64,000 nucleotides of DNA from Tritrichomonas musculus (taxonomy: Eukaryota > Parabasalia > Tritrichomonadida > Tritrichomonadidae), in assembly GCA_039105265.1 (NCBI GenBank), contig JAPFFF010000006.1:2294001-2358000 (forward strand), read 5' to 3'. The notes beneath the pieces were generated by a model. The model saw nothing but the letters and a program-made list of their open reading frames with translations. It had not been told where the DNA came from and did not search any database. The translations under genes and the position numbers were made by a program. Below, piece after piece: positions 27,205 to 36,781 of the stretch. Position 1 is the first letter of the stretch; the number at the start of each line of letters is the position of its first letter.

Positions 27205-29364
27205 TTAATAGAATATGTTTTTTAATTTATCTGGAATCATGACAATTAACTCTTCATTGAACAAATTCTTATCAATTGATCTTAGTTCCGAATTTTCATC
27301 AATTTCAATTATCTGAAGATATTCACAATTATTGAATGCATTCTCATCAATCATTGCAACAAGAGGAGGAATGCAAAAACTGCTAATTGCAGTACAAGCG
27401 AAAGTTTCTTTACTTATCACCTGAAGATGTGAATTTTCAGGTATATCAATTAATTCCAGATTGGAACACATGTAAAATGCATGAATGTCAATTTTAGTGA
27501 GGTGATATGGAAATGTAAAGCTATGAATATTTGTGAGCTTAAATGCTTGATTCTCAATAATTGTGAGTTCAGAATCGGTTGGAATATTAACATGACGAAG
27601 TTGCTGGCATTCCAAAAAAGCACCTTCACAAATTTGAGTGAGGTGAGGTGGAATTGAAATGCTCTCAATTGGTGATTTTGAGAAGGCATATTTTTCAATT
27701 CTTTGAAGTTCAGAATCATCAGGAATTATGACACATTCCAGGACTTCGCATTCATTGAATGCATAAGAACCAATGATTTTTATAAAAGAAGGAATGATAG
27801 CAACTTCAATGTCACGACGAGCGAAGACTAAAACATCAAAAATGTCACTTTTTTGGTCAGATTTTCCAAGGATGAATTTATCGTCAAAATAGACAAAATT
27901 TTGATCTTCTTTCAAATATATATTTATATTGAATAAACTCGACGACTGACAACACCATCCGTCTTTTAATTCGACAACACTTGAAGGGAAAGAAAGACAT
28001 TCAATTGAAGATCTTGAGAAGGCTTCTTTGTCTATTTTCTGAAGGCAAGAATCGCTTGGAATTTCGACGCTTTCTAATTGTTCACACAGATTGAATGCGT
28101 ATGGGCCAATTTCTTTAATAAATGGAGGAATGACAGCATTTACAATATCTCTACGTGCAAAGATCAAAACATCAAAAGTGTCACTTTTCAGAGAAGATTT
28201 TCCAAGAATGAACGTGTTTTCATACAACATACAATTTTGATTGCCGTTTTGAAATATATTTATGTCAGTCAATTTTGGAGTCTCGCAGCACCAACCTTCT
28301 TTAAAATCAGCCATACTTGATGGAATTGACAAGTATTGAAGTGAAGTTCCGAAGAACGCAAAACCGCCGATAATTTTAAGTTCAGAATTTTCAGGGAATT
28401 CAACTTTTTTCAATTTTTTACAGAAATTGAAAGCACGCTCTTCAATTTCTGTCAAATGGACTGGAAAACGGATACTTTCAATTGAAGAAGAGAAGAATGC
28501 AAAACGTTCAATAACCTCCAGTTCAGAATTTTCAGGGATCTCAATTTTTTTGAGGTTTTGACACGAATGAAAAGTTTTCCAAGTAATTCGTTTAACACGA
28601 CGAGGAATCTTGATACTCTCAATTGACGTGAAGGAGAACGAATGATCGCCGATGATTTCAAGCTCACAATTTTCAGGCATTTCAATTTTTTCTAACTTTT
28701 TGCAACAGTGAAATGAATAAGAACCGATTTTCTTAATGAAAGAAGGAATGACTGCGCGTTCAATGTCGCGGCGTGCGAAAGCTAATACGTCATATTTGTC
28801 ACTTTTTGGCGAAGATTTTGATAACATGTATTGATCGTTAATAAACATAAAATGTTCGTTATTTGGCATGATTTTAACGGTCGTCAAATTTGATGCGCCA
28901 TAACACCAACCATTTTCAAGTTTTTCTAGATTTTTCGGAAAAAAAATACTCTTGATTAAAGTGTATGAAAAAGCTTGGGGACCAATAATTCTTAGTTCTG
29001 AATTTGAAGGAATTTCAATCGTTTCAAATCGCTCACAAAATGAAAAAGCTCCTTCACATATTTGCGTGACTTGCGGAGGAATAAAAATATATACAATTGA
29101 TGATTCCGAAAAAGCTTCTTTACCAATTATTCGAAGTTCCGAATCTTTGGGAAAATTAACTGATATAATATTATTCGCTTTTTTAAATGAACCTTCTAAT
29201 ATCTCGGTAACTAAATAATCTTTAGAATTATAATTAATTGATCGTGGGAGAAGAATATTGCCATATGAAGAAATATTCCTTTTAATACCAGCTGTTTTTT
29301 CTTTTTCGTTTAAAATATATCTGATACCTCCTTCCTCAACTTCTGTAATGAAATGTTTATCCAT
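27205..29364 (-). CDS. BspA-like leucine-rich repeat protein without signal peptide, 719 aa
   Basis: The protein is built of about 25 BspA-type LRR units (pattern IP...IG..AF..C..L..I.IP). It contains three copies of a module with a WC pair (ENGWCYGASN, KEGWCCETPK, KDGWCCQSSS), a loop ending KSSxKSDxFDVLxFARRDI, and then IPxFIKxIGSYAF. There is no signal peptide or membrane segment, so it is probably cytosolic, unlike the surface BspA proteins. Such LRR surfaces bind proteins. I prefer ATG 29,364 (MDKHFITEVEEGG) because an initiator-like TCATT lies 8 nt before it on the minus strand; ATG 29,391 adds nine residues. The fragment at 16,980-17,353 belongs to the same subfamily. Confidence 0.85.
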   Translation of the reverse strand: MDKHFITEVEEGGIRYILNEKEKTAGIKRNISSYGNILLPRSINYNSKDYLVTEILEGSFKKANNIISVNFPKDSELRIIGKEAFSESSIVYIFIPPQVTQICEGAFSFCERFETIEIPSNSELRIIGPQAFSYTLIKSIFFPKNLEKLENGWCYGASNLTTVKIMPNNEHFMFINDQYMLSKSSPKSDKYDVLAFARRDIERAVIPSFIKKIGSYSFHCCKKLEKIEMPENCELEIIGDHSFSFTSIESIKIPRRVKRITWKTFHSCQNLKKIEIPENSELEVIERFAFFSSSIESIRFPVHLTEIEERAFNFCKKLKKVEFPENSELKIIGGFAFFGTSLQYLSIPSSMADFKEGWCCETPKLTDINIFQNGNQNCMLYENTFILGKSSLKSDTFDVLIFARRDIVNAVIPPFIKEIGPYAFNLCEQLESVEIPSDSCLQKIDKEAFSRSSIECLSFPSSVVELKDGWCCQSSSLFNINIYLKEDQNFVYFDDKFILGKSDQKSDIFDVLVFARRDIEVAIIPSFIKIIGSYAFNECEVLECVIIPDDSELQRIEKYAFSKSPIESISIPPHLTQICEGAFLECQQLRHVNIPTDSELTIIENQAFKLTNIHSFTFPYHLTKIDIHAFYMCSNLELIDIPENSHLQVISKETFACTAISSFCIPPLVAMIDENAFNNCEYLQIIEIDENSELRSIDKNLFNEELIVMIPDKLKNIFY

Positions 29365-29879
29365 TTCTCGGAATGATTGACTTTGGATCATTAATAAAGT
29401 TGTTTTTTTTTATTAGTTTTTATTACAAAAAAATTTTTTTGATTAAAATTTGTGAAATTATGATATCGTAATTTTTGTATTGAAGAATGATCATTTTTCA
29501 TTTTTATAATATCTCATTTGCTATTTAATAATTGATTAATAAAATTAATTATTAAAACCAATTGTTTTATTTTTCATTTTATTCTTCAATAAATTAATAT
29601 TTTGCTAATCGATTTATTCATTCTGTTAAATTAATATTTTCTTCTTATTCTCTGATTCATCATCATTTGTCAATTTCAAATTTATAAAATAAATATCAAA
29701 TGAAGGAGAATTACAGCAGGTGATAAAATGCAGATGAAAACTAATCAGAGATGATTATGATTAAAATTAATAAGTAAATACAGAGAAGAAGAAGAATTAT
29801 AAATCAAAAAGAATTACAGAAGAAAAAGAATCAGTGAATAAAAATAAGAAACATCAGTAAATCTTCATAATCTTCAAAA

Positions 29880-30260
29880 TTCTTCTTCATCTGTAGTTCA
29901 TCTCATTTTGTAATTGATCTTCATTGCTGACTCATCTTCTTCATCGCCAAATGAATAATTGTCGTCCCCCAAAAAATTAAAAATTTTACCAAAACTTTGA
30001 CATGCTTTCTCCAAATCACACTAAAAACCTCTTCAATATTTTTGTTATTGGTATTTGTTTTGTTCTTGTAACATTTTTTTCACAGTTTTTGCAAAAACAT
30101 TCACTGTGTTTTTGATCTCCTCTATCTTTCGTTTCATATTAGATTATAAACACTCAATTATAATTTCCCAAAGTTGTTGCTCATCTTGTTTTTTTTCTGC
30201 TGCTGAATTTCCTTCAAACAAATTTCAATCTACATTATTTCAATTTTTCTTAATTACGGT
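29880..30260 (-). pseudogene. Possible coiled-coil gene relic
   Basis: In broken minus-strand frames I read pieces such as GNSAAEKKQDEQQLWEIII, then NMKRKIEEIKNTVNVFAKTVKKM, then CQSFGKIFNFLGDDNYSFGDEEDE. The order and protein-like composition suggest a decayed coiled-coil gene. Family unknown. Confidence 0.3.
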
Positions 30261-30299
30261 TTTATAAACCATTCAAATTTTGAATATTTTCCAATTTTT

Positions 30300-31153
30300 T
30301 GAGGAGTAAGTCCTTTTTCCTTCTAGCATGATAAATTTGGCAAATTTAATACTTTCAACTACATGAGAATGCTAATTTTTTCTGTAGTTTTTTAAATGAC
30401 AAATAAAAATAAGCTTTTTCTGCATCATTTATTAAGAACTTTTTAAATTGTTGATAAATCCAAGAGTGAAATAATTTCTGGATTTCCATCTCGGATAGCA
30501 AAATCTAATATTGTTATTTCTTCATCTTACGAATTATTGAATTAAGTGATATGTTTGTTTTATTTACATAAACAATGAAATCAACAATTGAATCATTTTG
30601 AATTAATTGACAAATATTTGTCTTTTTTTCATAAAAACCTTCCTGATCATTTGCTGATATATCTTCTAAATAATGCTTATATTGATCACTAATATGTTTT
30701 TTGATTTTTGAATTTGACGTTCAATAAGAAATTTGAGTTCTGGCCCAAAAAATTGAATGTAATTAAAATCTCTAATTTTGTTTTTCATTTTTTTAAAATT
30801 ATATTATCAATAACAAATAGCTTATGCTCAATAAGAAATAAAAGAATTCTTTTATTTTTACCAAAAATATTGAATATTTCTTGATTTGATAAATTTTTAA
30901 TTTCATCTTTAAAAATCATTAAAATTTTTTCTATTTTGTCAAAAAAAACCAATCTTCGTCTGTAATTATCGGAAATTGCAAATATTAATTTGAGTATCAT
31001 TTTGTTATCTTGAAAGTTATTTTGAATTTTTATATTAATTAATACTCTTTTCAGATTTTCAAAGTGTACTTCAACATCTTCTTCTTCTTCAATAAAATTG
31101 AGAATTTTCTTTTGAACTTTTCTAAACTTCTTTAAATATTCATCAAAACTCAT
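30300..31153 (-). pseudogene. Trichomonad ankyrin-repeat protein, N-terminal part, decayed
   Basis: The open frame 30,785-31,153 encodes 122 residues (MSFDEYLKKFRKVQKKI ... FFDKIEKIL ... IFNIFGKNKRILLFLIE), matching the N-terminal domain of the large trichomonad ankyrin family. After the stop, shifted frames continue with FFGPELKFLIE and a NDSIVDFIVYVNKTNISLN-like stretch, the DUF3447-type linker of the same family. I see no convincing ankyrin repeats beyond it. The gene is therefore truncated and frameshifted. Confidence 0.65.
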
Positions 31154-31344
31154 TTATTCTTTTTTTTTTGAACTTTTTGAGAAATAAGATATTGACCATA
31201 TATTGACCTTTAAAATATTATTAATACTTAAATATATTATTTATCTATCAATAGTTTACATTCATTTGATTATATTCATTTATTTTCCTGTTAATAATAA
31301 AAAATAGACTTAGGCAATGTCTTGGACTCAATGAAAAACCTTGT

Positions 31345-31703
31345 CATTAAGGTTCTCCTTTCAAATTCATAAGATTAAATTCAATGAGATTTCACAAATA
31401 AAATATACATAAATATCGTTTTTAAAAATGAAGTAAAATATAATATTTATATAGATATATATTTCAAATGATTAAATAAAAATATATTTATGAAATCTTA
31501 CCGATTTTGTTTTTTTTACAGATAGAAATCATAGAATTAAAGATTCAATAAAAATTTGAATAAAATAAGATTTAATCGTTGAGGCCAATTTTTTTATTTT
31601 TCACCAAAACTTTTTCCGAAAAATGCTCTATTGAAATATTTATTCTATGAGTTAAGTCAATATTGAATGATTTACATTTTTTTTGGGAAGGAGAACCTTA
31701 ATG
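31345..31703. mobile_element. MITE-like element with 16-bp terminal inverted repeats
   Basis: CATTAAGGTTCTCCTT at 31,345-31,360 is the exact reverse complement of 31,688-31,703. The 359-bp AT-rich unit has no supported gene. Its right interior (31,643-31,690) resembles 23,531-23,575. Confidence 0.45.
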
Positions 31704-32375
31704 TTTCGTTTTTTATATTTGTGTATTGAAACTTTTAAATGACGTATTTTAATGATATTATTTAGATAATATCTCAAAATAATATATTTATTTTTCTGTT
31801 TTATCCTCGCATATTTTTTTAATTTTAAACGTACATCAAAAATCAAAATTTCGATTTTTCTCAAAAAAGTTAGCATAAAGAGTTATTAAATTTACTTTTG
31901 TTTATTATGCAATAATATATATAGAAGCGATATATATGATTCAATATGGAAACAATAAACCAAATAATCCGATATTTCGATTTTATTTTTTTATCTTCAG
32001 CAATAGAAAAAATGCTAAAATTTCAATTTTTGATTCGAATGCTATATTTGTTTATGTCAACAATTAAGTGCTTAACATATTGATATATTTCATTTATTAC
32101 CAAAGTCTTTGCATCTAAAGAAAAATCCAGAATAAATAAAAATTTTTAAAAAATTTTAAAAATTTTCAGATCACATTTAAATTCATTTTCACATTTGAAT
32201 TCTCTTCTGTATAAATCAGCGAACCATATCTAAAAATACGAAATCAAATAAACTATAAAATTTTGAAACTCTGACCTATACCAAACCGCCTCTCAATTGT
32301 TTTAAACTCGAACGGCCCCTAATATTTATTTATAAAAAATATTCTTTATTGGATTCAAAAAATAGATTTAGTATT

Positions 32376-32407
<32 letters not shown>

Positions 32408-32624
32408 CTCTATCAAATTTCAAATTAAATCATGTCCTATAACTATTCAAAATTTTCAAATCTCTGAATTGTTTTCACTTTTTGTTACAAAAAAATATAC
32501 AAAAAGTGAACGTGTCAAGGAATTTTCAAAAAAAATTGAGTTTTTTTCAAGATAAAAATTTTAAAAATTTTATCATAGTATATTTGAGTATTTATCAAGA
32601 CAAAATTTCAAATCATTTTTATAA
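31704..32624. other. AT-rich upstream region with T27 tract and initiator
   Basis: No gene is seen. A run of 27 T occupies 32,381-32,407. TCATT at 32,613-32,617, eight nt before the ATG at 32,625, is a good match to the trichomonad initiator in its usual position. Confidence 0.5.
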
Positions 32625-34013
32625 ATGGATAACAACTTACTTTTCGATATTAATCAATATGAAAAAAAGGAAAAAATAGGAGGAGATACCTATGGCGAAG
32701 TTTTTAAGGTCATAGATAAAAATACAAATGAACAATATGCTGCTAAAATATCACTTTATGAAGAAAATTTAGATTTAACAAGAGAGATAAACAATTTGGC
32801 TGCAATAGATCATCCTTCAATTTTAAAGTTTATTGGATACAGCCCAGTAAATTTTTACGGGGAACCAAAACCTGTTATCATTACGGAATTTCTACCAAAC
32901 AATTCATTACATCGGGTTCTTGAAGATGAAAGGAAAGGATTGGCAGATCAAAATTGGGATGATACCAAAAAATTAATTATTATTTATGGAATAGCCTCGG
33001 GGATGCAATTTTTACATAAAAACAATATTATTCATCGAGATTTAAAGCCATCAAACATACTTTTGGATGATGATTTATATCCGAAAATTGCCGATTTTGG
33101 TTTTTCAAAAAAGTTGCATCAAAATCTAGAAAGTCTATCACTCAAATCCAACGAAATGAAAGGAACTCCGGCTTATATGGCACCCGAAATTTTTAATTCG
33201 ACTGATTATTCTTTTGCGACAGATGTATATGCATTTGGGATTATGGTTAATGAAATCTTAACAAGCGATCCTCCTTATCCAAAAAACATAACGCCTTTAG
33301 ATTTATCTTATAAAGTAATAAATGGATATCGTCCTAAAATACCTGAATATATTCCACAATGCTATAAAGATCTAATTGAAAAATGCTGGTTAACTGATCC
33401 TAATCAAAGACCTTTATTTGATGAAATTGTTGAAGATATAAAATCAAATGATAAATATATATATGAAGGAATTGACAAAGAAGAATTCTTAAATTATGTT
33501 GACTTTATCGAAGGATCAGAAGGAATTTTTAATTCAAAAAAACGTCTCATCAGTGATAATGATCTTATAATAATGAGAAATAGAGAAGTTCCCAAAAAAA
33601 TCAATAAAGCAAAGCGAAATTTTTTTTACTCTCTTTTTACTCCTATAAAACCAACACCAGAAAGTTTCTTTCCAAAAGATCAATTTGATCTTCTTGATGA
33701 AAAAAGTAGAAACCTGGTTAATGAGGCCAATAATAATCCCAATCAGCAATTTTTATTAGGTAAATATTTAATTGAAGGAGAATATGGCTTTAGACGAAAT
33801 ATTGAAATTGCAATAAAATATCTTAATTATTCTATAGATGAATCATGCATTGAATCAGCTGTATATTATTCAAATATACTAATTAAAGGAGATATCATTC
33901 CTCAAGACATAAAAAAAGCCATAAGCATCCTATCAAAATTTTTATCAACAAATGATCCAAATATTCTCTTTTTGTATGCAAAAATAATGAAAAAGCAAAA
34001 AAATATCAAATAG
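32625..34013 (+). CDS. Protein kinase with Sel1 repeats, 5' part of a frameshifted fusion gene, 462 aa
   Basis: A complete TKL-like kinase domain occupies residues 12-275: glycine loop IGGDTYGEV (18-26), Lys41, HRDLKPSN (137-144), DFG (157-159), MAPE (185-188) and DPNQRP near 265. A linker and the first Sel1 units (ANNNPNQQFLLGKYLIEGEYGFRRNIEIAIKYL) follow. The frame stops at 34,011-34,013, but the next Sel1 unit continues in the -1 frame without a gap, so this and the 34,004-35,782 frame are one gene. All catalytic residues are present, so the kinase should be active. ATG 32,625 follows an initiator TCATT at 32,613. Confidence 0.88.
   Translation: MDNNLLFDINQYEKKEKIGGDTYGEVFKVIDKNTNEQYAAKISLYEENLDLTREINNLAAIDHPSILKFIGYSPVNFYGEPKPVIITEFLPNNSLHRVLEDERKGLADQNWDDTKKLIIIYGIASGMQFLHKNNIIHRDLKPSNILLDDDLYPKIADFGFSKKLHQNLESLSLKSNEMKGTPAYMAPEIFNSTDYSFATDVYAFGIMVNEILTSDPPYPKNITPLDLSYKVINGYRPKIPEYIPQCYKDLIEKCWLTDPNQRPLFDEIVEDIKSNDKYIYEGIDKEEFLNYVDFIEGSEGIFNSKKRLISDNDLIIMRNREVPKKINKAKRNFFYSLFTPIKPTPESFFPKDQFDLLDEKSRNLVNEANNNPNQQFLLGKYLIEGEYGFRRNIEIAIKYLNYSIDESCIESAVYYSNILIKGDIIPQDIKKAISILSKFLSTNDPNILFLYAKIMKKQKNIK
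33998..34004 (+). other. A AAA AAT slippery heptamer at the frame break
   Basis: In the upstream reading frame the seven bases are split as A AAA AAT, a known class of -1 slippery heptamer. The downstream Sel1/LRR frame is exactly -1. A one-base deletion in the A run, or a sequencing error, explains the break equally well. No strong stem-loop is evident just downstream. Confidence 0.4.
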
Positions 34014-35782
34014 CAAAAGAGTATTTCAAAAAATCTGCAAAAGAAGGAAATAATCAATCAATGTTTGAGTATGCAAAGATGCTTTTAATTGAGGAAAAAG
34101 GAAACCAGAAGATAGACCAAGTAATCTATTTTTTAAAAACGGCCATAAGAAATGGAAATCAGAAAGCTTCAATTTTCCTTGATGTTTACAATCAAATAAA
34201 AAGTGTTCCTGGCTTCAATAATCTTCCATCTGAAACAAAAAAATTTATTGTTTCAAAATTCTGTAAACTAGAAAAAGTTGAAAATTCAAATCAATCAAAA
34301 ATTATTTTAAAAACAAAGCATATTCAAATGCTATTGTCAAACAATTCTCTTGATTCACCTGATTTTATCAATATTTTAAACAATTTTGATATAATTAAAG
34401 TAATGCTAGAATACTCATCAAATAATTATAAAGCAATTTATTCTAAAATATGTGAAATTAAAACCAATAAAATAAAGAGAATTGAAGTTAACCTCCTTAT
34501 ATCTGGAGTTAAAAAAGTTAACCAGAACATTGGTCCTGATTCTATAATTAATTCAATTGCAATCGACTCTTCAGTAAAGAACATTAAAGAAAGATCATTT
34601 CAAGGTATAGAAAATATAACTCAAATCACAATTCCATCATCAATTAAAATAATAAGCAACCAATCTTTTCAAGGATGCAGGTCATTAAAAAGTGTAGAGA
34701 TTCCATCTTCTATTCAGAAAATTGGTAATTGTGCATTTAAAGATTGCACAAATTTAAGTCAATTATGCATTTCTTCATCAGTAACCTCAATTGGATATGG
34801 AGCTTTTGAAAATTGTACTTCTCTTAGAGAAGTAACAATTTCATCATCATTAACTGTCATAGAAAATTCATTGTTTCGTAATTGCACTTCTCTGACACGT
34901 GTAACAATTCCCTCATCTGTTCATATGATGAAAGATGGTGCCTTTTCACGATGTACATCGTTAAGTGTTGTTTCATTTGAATGCGAATCTTGCGATATTG
35001 ATGTGAACTGCTTTTCTGATTGCAATTCTCTTGCTACAATAATTGCCAACAATAAGCCAGAAATACTGAAAACTATCAAAAACATTGGACATAGAATTGG
35101 TAATACATTTAGATACAATAGGGAAGAAGAGTCCAGATACTATAAACTTGCTGCTGATGCTGGATGCGAAGAAGCAATGTATGATTATGCTGACATGTTA
35201 TTCAATGGGAGTGGAATTCCAGTCAACAAAAGAGAAGCAATTCGATATTATAAAAACGCTGCTGATAAAAATCATGTTGAGTCAATGTTCATTTATGGCA
35301 AATTGTTATTTGAAGGAAGAGAAGTGGCAATGAATAAAAGAGAAGCAAACAGTTATTTTAAGAAGGCTGCCAACAATGGGCATGAATCTGCTATGTACTT
35401 ATATGCATGGAATTTGGAACACGGTGATGGAATTCTCACTAATATGGCAAGAGCCTGCGAATATTATAAAATGGCTGCTCACAGAAATAATGTTGAAGCC
35501 ATTTTCAGATATGGATACATGCTGGATAACGGATATGGAATCGAAATGAACAAAGTTTTAGCAAGGATATATTATAAAAATGCTGCAGATAGAGGACATA
35601 TAGAGGCAATATATAATTATGCACTGATGAATGAAAAAGGAAATGGTGTTCAACGAAATATAGAAGAAGCAATTAGATATTATGAAATTGGAGCAAATAG
35701 AGGTCATAAAAAAAGTATAGACTCACATTATTGGTTAACACATAGTTGTTTTCAATATGCTATGTGGAAGTTGTTCTCCTAA
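34004..35782 (+). CDS. Sel1-LRR-Sel1 part of the frameshifted kinase fusion gene
   Basis: The frame continues the Sel1 unit broken at 34,004 (IAKEYFKKSAKEGNNQSMFEYAKMLL). It then has a linker, about seven BspA-like LRR units (ERSFQGIENITQITIPSSIKII ... LFRNCTSLTRVTIPSSV), and about six further Sel1 units (EESRYYKLAADAGCEEAMYDYADMLFNGSGIP onward). It ends WKLFS at 35,782. Sel1 arrays on both sides of an LRR block, behind a kinase, make an unusual scaffold-kinase layout. The first ATG in this frame is at 34,061, mid-repeat, so independent translation is unlikely. If the frameshift is real and fixed, this half is no longer made. Confidence 0.8.
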   Translation, partial: YQIAKEYFKKSAKEGNNQSMFEYAKMLLIEEKGNQKIDQVIYFLKTAIRNGNQKASIFLDVYNQIKSVPGFNNLPSETKKFIVSKFCKLEKVENSNQSKIILKTKHIQMLLSNNSLDSPDFINILNNFDIIKVMLEYSSNNYKAIYSKICEIKTNKIKRIEVNLLISGVKKVNQNIGPDSIINSIAIDSSVKNIKERSFQGIENITQITIPSSIKIISNQSFQGCRSLKSVEIPSSIQKIGNCAFKDCTNLSQLCISSSVTSIGYGAFENCTSLREVTISSSLTVIENSLFRNCTSLTRVTIPSSVHMMKDGAFSRCTSLSVVSFECESCDIDVNCFSDCNSLATIIANNKPEILKTIKNIGHRIGNTFRYNREEESRYYKLAADAGCEEAMYDYADMLFNGSGIPVNKREAIRYYKNAADKNHVESMFIYGKLLFEGREVAMNKREANSYFKKAANNGHESAMYLYAWNLEHGDGILTNMARACEYYKMAAHRNNVEAIFRYGYMLDNGYGIEMNKVLARIYYKNAADRGHIEAIYNYALMNEKGNGVQRNIEEAIRYYEIGANRGHKKSIDSHYWLTHSCFQYAMWKLFS

Positions 35783-36157
35783 ATTTACAAGAGAAATGTT
35801 TTATTTATAATCTTTAAAAAAATAATTAAATTTTTTATATATTTCATTACTAAATCTAAAAACAATGCATAATATAAATATATATTAATATTTATATTTT
35901 TTTCTAAGCCAATATTCACAAGAAATTGAGAAAAAGCTATTTTATGAAATAAAATATTCAAATTTATAAAAATAATCATTGAAATTAAAAATCAAGTTTG
36001 TGAGAATTGAATTAAAAACAAAATTTTTATCTTTTTGAAAAATTAAATAAAAATTTAGTTTAGCTTTGAATTCTTTTTATATTTTAACTTTTTGTTTATT
36101 TTTTCAATTGTTTTTAATTTTCAGAAGTCAAATTTTTTATTCATTTTATTTTATCAA
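35783..36157. promoter_or_regulatory. Intergenic region with initiator for the tubby-like gene
   Basis: AT-rich, no gene. TCATT at 36,141-36,145 lies 13 nt before ATG 36,158 and fits the trichomonad initiator. Confidence 0.4.
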
Positions 36158-36781
36158 ATGAGCAATCAAACAATAAAAAAACAATATCATTTCAAATTGA
36201 ATAATCCAATCATAACAGAAAGCAAAAATAATAATTCAAAAAAGAAATCGCGATCAATATGCTATCAAATTAAAACAGAAAATCAACTTATGAAATGCTC
36301 TCGCTTTTATTTAATGAAAGACGATAAAATTATTTTCATGGCCAAACAAAAATATGATCGAATTTACATAGGCGAAGGTGAAACCATTCATATCAGTGAA
36401 AAAAAAACTACAAATCCAACCGAAATCGTAAGAAACTGCAAAGGTTTCAATTTGATAAAAATTCATGACCAGGAATTTACGATAAAGTATTTAAAATATG
36501 GCGAAAAATTTTCGGTTTGCCTATCATTCCAGCATGATGGCGAAGAACGTTCATGGATTCCAAAACAAACAAAAGATCGTGAAATATTGAAAGGAGAATT
36601 TGACCACATGCCAGTAAAATCAAAGAAAAACATGATTTTGCAGAATCAAAAAAATCATCCAACTTTCATCCTCCGCAAGATGAAGCATCATGTTTACGAA
36701 GTTGAATGTCATAAAGAAGTTAATCCTATTATTGCCTTTTCAATTGGCCTTTCTCAAATCATTGGACCTGTTCCGATGTAA
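36158..36781 (+). CDS. Tubby-like (TUB C-terminal fold) protein, 207 aa
   Basis: I start at MSNQTIKKQYHFK (36,158); the frame before it opens only with TTG. The order of segments fits the tubby domain: RSICYQIKTENQ, a strand SRFYLMKDDKIIFMAKQK, then KNMILQNQKNHPTFILRKMKHHVYEVECHKEVNPIIAFSIGLSQI, which lines up with the C-terminal hydrophobic helix of tubby proteins (NPxxAFxIxLS). Tubby domains bind phosphoinositides and in many eukaryotes guide membrane protein traffic. The 207-residue length is short compared with animal TUB proteins but normal for protist tubby-like proteins. A decayed second copy lies near 40,690-40,880. Confidence 0.7.
   Translation: MSNQTIKKQYHFKLNNPIITESKNNNSKKKSRSICYQIKTENQLMKCSRFYLMKDDKIIFMAKQKYDRIYIGEGETIHISEKKTTNPTEIVRNCKGFNLIKIHDQEFTIKYLKYGEKFSVCLSFQHDGEERSWIPKQTKDREILKGEFDHMPVKSKKNMILQNQKNHPTFILRKMKHHVYEVECHKEVNPIIAFSIGLSQIIGPVPM

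Noticed and set aside
31652-31876. 74-aa minus-strand frame
   Set aside because: Low-complexity, Lys/Ile-rich, and it crosses the end of a MITE-like element.
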